Origin: an uncultured Bacteroidales bacterium
Lineage (GTDB): Bacteria; Bacteroidota; Bacteroidia; Bacteroidales; Paludibacteraceae
Assembly (NCBI GenBank): GCA_902784425.1
Contig: CACZUS010000022.1
Coordinates: 1 to 58,516 of the forward strand
DNA: 58,516 nt
Direction of reading: 5' to 3'
This document shows positions 1 to 10,100 of the stretch, in pieces (the first letter of the stretch is position 1; each line of letters begins with the position of its first letter). Made by a program: the position numbers and the translations under genes. Under the pieces are notes generated by a model. The model was not told where the DNA came from, did not search any database, and saw only the letters and a list, made by a program, of their open reading frames with translations.

Positions 1-1
1 C

Positions 2-907
2 TCTCCGATTGATAGTGTTATTCTCAAGGTTAATAATGCTGTATGGCCTGTATATGGTGCTCAGGTATTGCCACCATTCCTCGATGTGGCTCGTAAAGAT
101 TACTATGCAACAGTGCGCCATTTGGATTATGTTCATGCTCCAACAGCTTCAAAGGATACAATTGATGCTTGGGCTGCGTTGATGACCAACGACTGTATCA
201 AAAAGCTAAGTTTTGCTCTCGATCCATCAACCACATTGGTTCTCAACAATGCATGTTATTTCAAGGGAGCTTGGAATATTGAAATTAGTGAAGGAATGAC
301 CAAGAAAGATACATTCAAGACCATTAAAGGAGAAAAGCAAATCGTTGATATGATGCATACGGTCAATCATTATGGTTATGCTCAGACAGACGATTACCAG
401 ATGGTTGAACTTGTCTATGGAAATGGAGGAGAACGCGCAGCATTGTCCAACAAAGGAATGGGAACCTATAGCATGTTGCTTGTGTTGCCTTCTGAAGGAA
501 AAGATTTGGATTCCACCTTCAATGCCATCAATTGGGATAGCATTTCATTGAAACGTTATGAATTGGATTTGAAATTCCCTCGATTTGGTATCAAGTCAGC
601 TTTGAATTTAAATGAAACACTTAAAGATTTGGGCGTAGCAGATATGTTCCTACGATATCCTAATGCTGTCGACATTCCATCCTTTATTTCGGACGTGATA
701 CAAGACACCTATATCAAAGTAAATGAAGAGGGAACGGAAGCAGCTGCAGTTACATCTATCATTGCCTCTGGAGGGGCAATAATGTATGATCAAGCAGCAA
801 TGAAAGTCAATCGTCCGTTCGCATTTGTTATTAGAGAAAAGACAACAGGCATGTTGCTTTTCATGGGTAAGGTGACAAAGGTGGAAGATGTAAATAAAGA
901 TGAATAA
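2..907 (+). CDS. Serpin family protease inhibitor (5' end outside window)
   Basis: The reading frame is open from base 2, so the gene begins upstream of the window and only about 300 C-terminal residues are seen. Serpins trap proteases by a suicide mechanism in which the reactive-centre loop inserts into the body of the inhibitor. Visible family signs are the NNACYFKGAW segment, the loop hinge EEGTEAAAVTS, and the C-terminal RPFAFVIRE block followed by GMLLFMGKV. The small, alanine-rich hinge is what inhibitory rather than non-inhibitory serpins carry. Counting 17 residues from the hinge glutamate puts the scissile bond near SGG-A, which would favour proteases that accept small residues; this last point is inference. 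Bacteroidetes serpins are often lipoproteins, but the N-terminus is missing here so export cannot be judged. A strong hairpin terminator follows, separating it from the giant repeat-protein gene. Confidence 0.93.
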   Translation, partial: SPIDSVILKVNNAVWPVYGAQVLPPFLDVARKDYYATVRHLDYVHAPTASKDTIDAWAALMTNDCIKKLSFALDPSTTLVLNNACYFKGAWNIEISEGMTKKDTFKTIKGEKQIVDMMHTVNHYGYAQTDDYQMVELVYGNGGERAALSNKGMGTYSMLLVLPSEGKDLDSTFNAINWDSISLKRYELDLKFPRFGIKSALNLNETLKDLGVADMFLRYPNAVDIPSFISDVIQDTYIKVNEEGTEAAAVTSIIASGGAIMYDQAAMKVNRPFAFVIREKTTGMLLFMGKVTKVEDVNKDE

Positions 908-940
908 TAAAGGAGAGTTTTATACGTTAAAAGTATAAAC

Positions 941-973
941 AAAAGGCGAGTCTGATGTTTTGACTCGCCTTTT
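941..973 (+). terminator. Rho-independent terminator after the serpin gene
   Basis: A perfect 12-base inverted repeat (941-952 pairing with 962-973) has a 9-base loop and ends in a run of T. The A-rich 5' arm means it could also work on the other strand, but no minus-strand gene ends here. Confidence 0.85.
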
Positions 974-1027
974 TCTTGCGTTAATACAACAATAGTTGGT
1001 TTTAAAACTAATTTTAGCTCGATTACC

Positions 1028-1058
1028 TTGCTTCTTTGGCGTAAAAGAAGTAAATTTG
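1028..1058 (+). promoter_or_regulatory. Bacteroidetes-type promoter of the first giant repeat-protein gene
   Basis: TTG at 1028-1030, a 20-base spacer, then TAAATTTG at 1051-1058 match the Bacteroidetes -33/-7 pattern (TTG or TTTG, 19-20 bases, TAnnTTTG). Transcription would start near 1064-1066, leaving an untranslated leader of about 75 bases before the ATG at 1140. It lies downstream of the serpin terminator, so the cassette has its own promoter. Confidence 0.7.
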
Positions 1059-1139
1059 TATAGGTGAAGTTATATAAAATCATCATTTGTGTTATTTCGT
1101 GAAAAGTTTTTGAAAACAACATTATAATTATATGTTACC

Positions 1140-4100
1140 ATGAACACTTATTACAGACTTATTGTTCTATTTTCATATTTTCTTCTTTCTAGCTTGAGTG
1201 GATGGGCAGCCGACTATCTTTGTTTTACGGCAGAGCAGGCAGGTTCCACTGTGAGGTATCAGAATAGAAATGATAACAATCCAGACATGAAATACTCCCT
1301 TGATGGTGAGCATTGGACTGACTGGGCTCCGAATGATCGGATAACGTTGGAGAATGTTGGTGACTATGTTTACGTCAAAGGAAATAACCCGGATGGATTT
1401 TCTTATGATGATACTTATGGTGATGCGGGTGGAAAAGGGTATACTTTTTTCAGTATGACAGGAAGCATTGCGGCTTCGGGTAGCGTGATGAGTTTGGTTG
1501 ATGAGACAGGTGAGTCTTCTGTGATTCCAAACCCTTATTGTTTCTCAGAATTGTTCTATGGTTGTACAGCGCTCACGAGTGCACCAAAGGTGCCTGCTAT
1601 GGAGTTGAAACACTCATGTTATGCATTAATGTTTCATGGTTGTAAAAATCTAACCAAAGCGCCGGAACTGCCTGCCACTACAATGAAGACTCATTGTTAT
1701 GCAAGTATGTTTTATCAATGTGAGAAGTTAGAGAAAGCCCCTGAATTGCCAGCGTTGACATTGGCGCAGGGATGTTATGCAAGTATGTTTTATAGATGTA
1801 CAAGTTTAAAAAAAGCTCCGGGTTTGCCTGCAGTGGCACTAATGAATAAGTGCTACTTAAATATGTTTGCTGATTGTGAGAGCCTTATAGAAGCACCAGA
1901 GTTGCCTGCTACGAATTTAGTCTCGTCGTGTTATGATCAGATGTTCAATGGATGTATCAATTTGAAGTATATCAAGGTGGGTGTTATGTCTTTGGATAAT
2001 TCCATTAATGCGACATCAGATTGGGTAGAAGGAGTAGATGGTGAGGGTGTCATCATCTTCCCTTGTGGCAGTAGATACAATAAGCATGGAATATCAGAAG
2101 CTCCGACAAACTTTTCGATTGTAGGTTCTCCAATAATAATCTTCCAAAATTCAGATGGTAAGATATGGAAAACAGATACCATCAAGTGCGATGAAAAACC
2201 TGATGATGGAGATATAGATCCTTACTTGGATGATGATCATCCTTTTCTGGGGTGGGATAAACAAATTGAACCTATTTCGGAACCTGGCATCTATTATTAT
2301 ACGGCTATATATGGGGGAACAACATCTCCCATATATACGGATTATCTCTGTTTCACGGCAGAAGAGGACGGATCACAATTTTGGTATGAAAATGTAAGGG
2401 ACAATAGTCCTGATATTGAATATTCCTTAGATGAAACGAAATGGTATAAATTGAATGAAAAAGAGGTGGTGACACTGGAGTATGCAGGTGATAAGGTATA
2501 CCTTCGTGGATTCAATGAGGCAGGTTTCTCTTTTGGAACTCATGATTATACTTATTTTGAGATGACGGGGCGTATAGCTGCAAGTGGTAGTGTGATGAGT
2601 TTGATTGATGGAGCGGGTATGACGAATGTCATTCCTTCTGATTCCTGTTTCTACAGTTTGTTTAAATACTGTGAATCATTAACACAAGCCCCGAAGCTCC
2701 CAGCTCTCAGTTTGACTAAGGGATGTTATATGCAAATGTTTCAGGAATGTGTCAATCTGACTAAAGCACCTGAACTTCCTGCAACGACGTTAGCTCCTAA
2801 TTGTTATGAAGATCTTTTTTACGGATGTTCGAGCTTGCTTGAATCTCCGGAATTGCCTTCGAATATAATGGAGAGTCGCTGTTATTTCCGCATGTTTCAG
2901 AATTGTACCAGTCTGAAGACAGCACCTATATTGTCATCTGTGACGTTAGCTGAAAGTTGTTATTCAAATATGTTTTATGGGTGCAAGAGTCTTGTTGTAG
3001 CTCCGAATTTGCCGGCAAAAATTCTGAAAGAAAAATGCTATTACGCCATGTTTGGACAATGTGAAAGTCTTAACTATGCTCCCGTATTGCCTGCGGAAAA
3101 GTTGGAACCGTATTGTTATGCTTACATGTTCACAAAATGCACTAGCTTGGAGAAGGCTCCGATGTTGCCTGCTACTGAGTGGGCTGATTTCTGTTATTGG
3201 TATATGTTCGATGGCTGTACGAGTTTGAATTATATGGAGGTGGCAGTCTATTCTTTGGATATTGTACCAAGAGCTACAGAACGATGGGTGAGCAATGTGG
3301 ATGGACCCGGTCTTTTTGTCTTCCCTTGTGGTAGTAAGTACGACAAACATGGAGTTTCTGAGGTGCCAATCAACTTTGAGATTAAATCATCTCCAATTAT
3401 CGTCTTCCAAAACCCTGATAATACGGAGTTGTGGCGAGATACCATCGGTTGTGATGTGAAGGCGGAATATAAAGGTGTTGAGCCACCTTACTGGAAAGAG
3501 GACTTTGTATTTAAAAACTGGGATAAGGAACTAACCATTCATAGTGAACCAGGTGTGTATTATTACACTGCTGAGTATGAATCGACAGATCCTACGAAAG
3601 GTGATTGGCTCTGTTTTACTGCAGAAGATGTAGATTGTTATTTCTTCTATAGAAACCAAGGAGACAATAACCCGAATGTGCAATATTCTACGGATGAAGG
3701 TGAAACATGGCAAGATTTGGAAGCAAATGTTACGGTTACGTTCGGAAATGTGGGTGACAGAATCTATGTTAGAGGAAATAATCCGAATGGATTCTCTCAA
3801 GGCGCCAATGTATATACTTATATTGGATTAGGAGGTTCTGTTTCCGCTTCGGGTACTGTGATGAGTTTGATTGATGGAACAGGAAGAACTACTGAGATTC
3901 CGAATAAATCATGCTTCCACGGTTTGTTTATGCATTGTTCCGCTCTTACGCGAGCACCTAAGTTGACGGCTCTTACTTTGAAAGACAATTGTTATGAAAA
4001 CATGTTCGCTAATTGTATGGGACTGACCTCTACTCCAGAATTGCCTGCTACGAATTTGGCTACGGAGTGTTATAATGGTATGTTCATGAACTGTAGAAAC

Positions 4101-7100
4101 ATTGTGTCGACGGTTAAGGTTTTGCCTGCGACCCAATTAGCGGATGCATGCTATGCGAATATGTATTTTAATTGTTCGTCTTTGATATCGGCTCCAGCTT
4201 TGCCTGCATTAGATTTGACAGAAACCTGTTATGGTTCTATGTTTTATGGATGTAGTTCTCTTGTAGAGGCACCTACATTGGCTTCGACGAATTTGGCTGA
4301 TGGTTGTTACGGTGCTATGTTTGGCCAATGTGAAAGTTTGGAGGAGGCTCCTGCATTACCTGCTATGAACCTTTCCCCATCTTGTTATTACGGAATGTTT
4401 TGGGGATGCACGAATTTGCGTGTTGCGCCAGAGTTGCCAGCCACTGTTTTGAAGCCGAGCTGTTATGCAGAGATGTTCTTGGGTTGTAAAAGTCTGTCTG
4501 TGGCACCTGAGTTGCCTGCTACAGAGTTAGTGTCGGAATGTTATCTTATGATGTTCTACGCTTGTGAAAACTTGTCCCGCATCAAAGTGGGAGTCATGTC
4601 GTTGGATAATGATTTGGATGCAACGAACGATTGGGTGGCTTATATAGATGGACCAGGACTTTTTGAATTTCCTTGTGGTAGTAAATATGACAAACATGGT
4701 GCGTCTGAAGTACCAACCAACTTTGAAATTAAATCATCTCCAATCATCGTCTTCCAAAATCCAGATGGTTCAGAGCTATGGCGGGATACCATCGGTTGTG
4801 ATGTGAAAGCGGAATACAAGGGTGTTGATCCACCTTTTTGGAAAGAAGGATATGTGTTTAAAAAATGGGATAAAGAACTAACCATTCATGAGATACCAGA
4901 CGTTTATTATTACGTTGCTATGTATGAATCGACATCTACTCCGCAAAAAGGTGATTGGCTCTGTTTTACTGCAGAGGAGGCAGGTGCCTATGTCGCTTAT
5001 GAGAATAAGTATGGCAATAAACCTGATATGCAATATTCCATAGATGGAGGAGAAAGTTGGCATAATTGGGATCCTGATGTTTCGATTATATTGGAAAATG
5101 TAGGTGACAAAGTTTATGTTCGAGGAAATAATCCGACAGGATTTTCACACAGTGCTTTGCAAATCACCCGTTTTGTTACGGGAGGAAAATTAGCAGCAAG
5201 TGGTAGTGTGATGAGTTTGATTGATGAAACTGGTGAAACTCAGGTGATACCAAATGACTATTGTTTTTATCAATTGTTTGAAAGAACCTCCATTACAACT
5301 GCTCCAGAATTGCCTGCTCTTTCTTTGAAAGGATATTGCTATTACTGTATGTTTAATTATTGTCTTGATCTTATAACTGCACCAGAATTGCCAGCTACAC
5401 GATTGGCTGAGTCTTGCTATTTTGGCATGTTTGAATATTGTAAGAATTTGACCACCATTCCTGATATTTTACCTGCCACAAATTTGGAAGAGGATTGTTA
5501 TGCACACATGTTCCAAGTTTGTGAATCTCTCACGTATGCTCCCGAATTGCCAGCTACGACGTTGAAAGATGAGTGTTATTTATCGATGTTCCTTGGCTGC
5601 AAATCTCTTACTAAAGCACCTGAATTGCCTGCTGTGAATTTGGCAAAAAGATGCTATTTGGCTATGTTCGGTGAATGTAGTAGCCTTGAAAAAGCACCCG
5701 AATTGCCTGCTACGAATTTGACTTACGAATGTTACTCTGATATGTTTTATAAATGTTCCAGCCTAAATTATATCAAAGTTGGCGTTCTCACTTTGGATAA
5801 TGATGTTTATGCGACCTCTAATTGGGTCTCTGACATATATAATCAAGGTACCTTTATCTTTCCATGTGGTAGCAAGTATGACAAGCATGGAGATTCAGAA
5901 GTGCCATATGATTTTAAGATTATCAGTTCTCCGATTGTGATTTTCCAAAATCCTGATAGTGTAGAGCTTTATCGAGATACGATTCCTTGTGATGTAGTGC
6001 CTGTTTATCGAGGGGTTGACCCACCTTATTGGAAGGATGGTTATGAGTTCACTGGTTGGGATAAGGAACTGACGATACATGAGGTGCCTGATACGTTTTA
6101 TTATACTGCTGAATATGTGGAAGAGGGTCCTCATGAGATAGGTAACTGGCTACGCTTCACGGCTGAGGAAGCTGGCTCGCAAGTGTGGTATCGCGGTCTG
6201 AATGGCGGAAATATTACTATACAATACTCTATCGATGAAGGTAAGTCATGGCAAACATTGAAACAAGAAGAGAAAATCACATTGGAGAATATAGGGGATA
6301 AGGTTTATTTGAAAGGTGACAATCCAAATGGGTTGAATGGAAACTACAGTGGAGACTATCAAATGGGATGCACATTTTCTATGAGTGGTCGTCTCTCCGC
6401 CAGTGGTAGTGTAATGAGTCTGGTTGATGAAACTGGCAGATCCACGACTATTCCGAATAAAAATTGTTTTTCTTATCTGTTCGCCAATTGTGAGTCTCTC
6501 ACACAAGCTCCTGAATTACCAGCCACTACATTGATGGATAGTTGTTATTCCAATATGTTTTTAGGATGTACTTCTTTGAAGAAAGCCCCTGAATTACCTG
6601 CAACTATTATGTCGGAGGCTTGTTATCAATATATGTTTATGGGATGTCTCGACTTAACGGAGATGCCTGAATTGCCTGCGACCACATTGGCAAATAAATG
6701 TTATGCAAATATGTTTGCCCAATGTGAAAGTCTTACTCATGTTGCTGAATTACCAGCTAAAACAATGGCTGACTTTTGCTATTTTGCAATGTTCGCAGGC
6801 TGTCATAGTTTGACGAAAGCACCTCAACTTCCGGCTATGATATTGGCACACGGATGTTATAGTGCTATGTTCTATGATTGCGTCAATTTGATTGAAGCTC
6901 CACAGTTGCCTGCTACTCAGTTAGAGATAAATTGTTATAGCCAGATGTTTGATGGTTGTACAAATTTGATAGAAGCGCCTGAACTACCTGCTTCTGAGTT
7001 GGTTCGAGAATGTTATTCTCTTATGTTCAATAATTGTTCTAGTTTGAATTATATCAAGGTGGGTGTCATGTCCTTGGACAATTTCTTTTTTGCAACAAGG

Positions 7101-10100
7101 AATTGGGTGCAAGGAGTTGAAGGCGATGGTACCTTCATCTTCCCGTGCGGCAGCAAGTATGACAAACATGGTGTCTCCGAAGTGCCAGATAATTTCAAGA
7201 TTGTCGGTTCCCCAATTGTAGTCTTCCAAAATCCAGACAGAGAGGAGTTGTATCGTGACACAATTGGTTGTAATGTGTTGCCTGTGTACAGGGGGGAGAT
7301 GCCAACTTATGGCGACGGACTCATCTTCAAAGGTTGGGATAAGGAACTGACGGTGCATGAAGTGCCTGATACGTATTATTATACGGCTGTATATGAGGAA
7401 GAGAAAACGCCTGAAACTGGCAATTGGCTTTGTTTTACGGCAGAAGAGGATAATGCTGAATTGTGGTATCATACTGCTGAAGGTAGTCCTGATGTGCAGT
7501 ATTCGTTGGATGAAGGACTTACATGGAATTCCTTGAATTCAGAGGAACATGTAGTCCTATACTCTAAAGGAGACAAAGTCTATTTCAAAGGATATAATCC
7601 TGAAGGATTTTCTAATGTTAGTGAAGAGAGCGGTGGCGTGAATTTCCGAATGTCAGGAAGGATAGCGGCAAGTGGAAGTGTGATGAGTTTGATTGATGGC
7701 ATTGGTGTTACGAATGTGATTCCTAATAACGGTTGTTTCGCATATTTGTTTAATAATTGTGGAACTCTGACCCAAGCACCCGAATTGCCTGCTACAACTT
7801 TGACGGATAGTTGTTATTACCAAATGTTCCAAAATTGTTTTGAACTAACTAAGGCTCCAGAACTACCTGCTACAGAGTTAAAAGAGGATTGCTATCATGG
7901 TATGTTTAGCACCTGCAAATCCATAGAGAAAGCACCCGAATTACCTGCTACAGAATTGGCTGATAGATGTTATTCTTATATGTTTTCTGGATGCGATGGT
8001 TTGACTCAAGCACCTGAATTACCCGCAACAGAGTTAAAAGAGGGTTGTTATTCTTATATGTTTTCTGGCTGTGATTATTTGACTCAAGCCCCCGAATTAC
8101 CCGCTGCGGAATTGGCTGATAGATGTTATTCTCATATGTTTTCTGGATGCGATGGTTTGACTCAAACACCTGAATTACCCGCAATAGAGTTGAAAAAGGG
8201 TTGTTATTCTTCTATGTTTTCTGAATGTGCCCATTTGACACAAGCACCCGAATTACCTGCTACAAAATTGGCTGATGAATGTTATTATTATATGTTTAAC
8301 GGTTGTACGCATCTGACTCAAACACCCGAATTGCCGGCTACAGAATTGGACAGTGCATGTTATGCTGATATGTTCAGAGGATGTACGAGCTTGGTAAATG
8401 CACCTGAACTGCCAGCCACACATTTGCGTGATTTGTGTTATCGAGAAATGTTCTATGGATGTACAAGTTTGACTGTTGCACCCGAATTGCCAGCTACAGA
8501 ATTGGACAGTGCATGTTATTCTTTTATGTTCTATGGATGTACAAACTTGATAGTTGCACCTGAATTGCCAGCTACGAAGTTAAATATTGGTTGCTATTAT
8601 GGTATGTTTGAAAGATGTAAATCCCTTGAAAAAGCACCTGAATTACCAGCCAAGGAATTGGTGAGTAGTTGTTACCACAACATGTTCCGTGAATGCTCTA
8701 ATTTAAATTATATTAAGGTGGGCGTTATGACGTTGGATGGCTATAATTCAACAAGCTACTGGGTTTATGACGTGAAAAAAGAGGGCGTCTTTATCTTCCC
8801 ATGCGGCAGTAAGTATGACAAGCATGGCGCTTCTCAGGTCCCTGTTAATTTCAGGATAATAGGTTCAAATGTTGTCATCTTCCAAAATCCAGATGGAGAG
8901 GAGTTGTATCGTGACACAATCGGTTGCGATGTGTTGCCTGAGTATAGAGGTGAGACACCAACTTATAAAGAAGGACTTGTCTTCAAAGGTTGGGATCCGG
9001 AACTGACAATACATCCAGAACCAGATACGATCTATTATACGGCAGTGTATGAAGAGGAACTGACACCTATCACGGATGTTAGCAAGTGCTTGTGCTTCAC
9101 GGCAGAAGAGGCTGGGTCTGAGGTGTGGGTGTCGTATGGAACTCGTCCGCAGGTTCAGTATTCTATCGATGGGGGAAAAACATGGCAGGATTTGTTGGAA
9201 GGAGAAAAAGTATTGCTTTCGAATGTGGGAGACAAGGCCTATTTTAGAGGAGATAATCCTAATGGCTTCTCGGATGTTGGTGTAGGTTTTTTGACTCACT
9301 TTAAAATGAATGGTTCTATCGCTGCCAGCGGTAGTGTGATGAGTCTGATTGATGGTGTGGGTGAATCGACAGTTATTCCGAATGATGAGTGCTTTAACGG
9401 ATTGTTTTCTGGTTGTGCCTCTCTAACAAAGGCACCTGAATTGCCTGCTACGACTTTGACAAAACAGTGTTATGAAGGTATGTTCTCGAATTGTACCAAC
9501 TTGATACAGGCACCAGAATTACCTGCAGTGACTTTAGCAGAAGGTTGTTATAAGTCTATGTTCTTGGACTGCTATAATTTGACAAAGGCACCTGAATTAC
9601 CTGCTGTGAACCTTTCCCCTGATTGCTATTCAGATATGTTTATGGCGTGTACGAATTTGCGTGTCGCGCCTGTGTTGCCTGCCACTATTTTGAAAACTCG
9701 TTGTTATTCAGAGATGTTCTTTGGCTGCGACAATTTGACAGAGACACCTGAATTGCCAGCAATGACTTTGGCAGAAAATTGTTATAACGCTATGTTTTAT
9801 GAGTGTGTGAGCTTGACTACTGTTTCAAAATTACCGGCAACAGAATTGGCAGAAGACTGTTATTCCGCTATGTTTTCGGGTTGTACTAGTTTGACTAAAG
9901 CACCTGAATTACTGGCAATAAAATTGGCAGAAGGATGTTATTCCTCTATGTTTTCAGGCTGTACTAGTTTGACTAAAGCACCTGAATTGCCAGCGACTGA
10001 ATTGGCAAAAGGATGTTATTCCGCTATGTTTTTTGGTTGTACTAGTTTGACTAAAGCACCTGAATTGCCAGCGACTGAATTCGTTGAGGAATGTTATATG

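Noticed and set aside
7735-8715. Evenly spaced repeats resembling a CRISPR array
   Set aside because: Units are translated without interruption, have no unique spacers between short identical repeats, and no cas genes are nearby.
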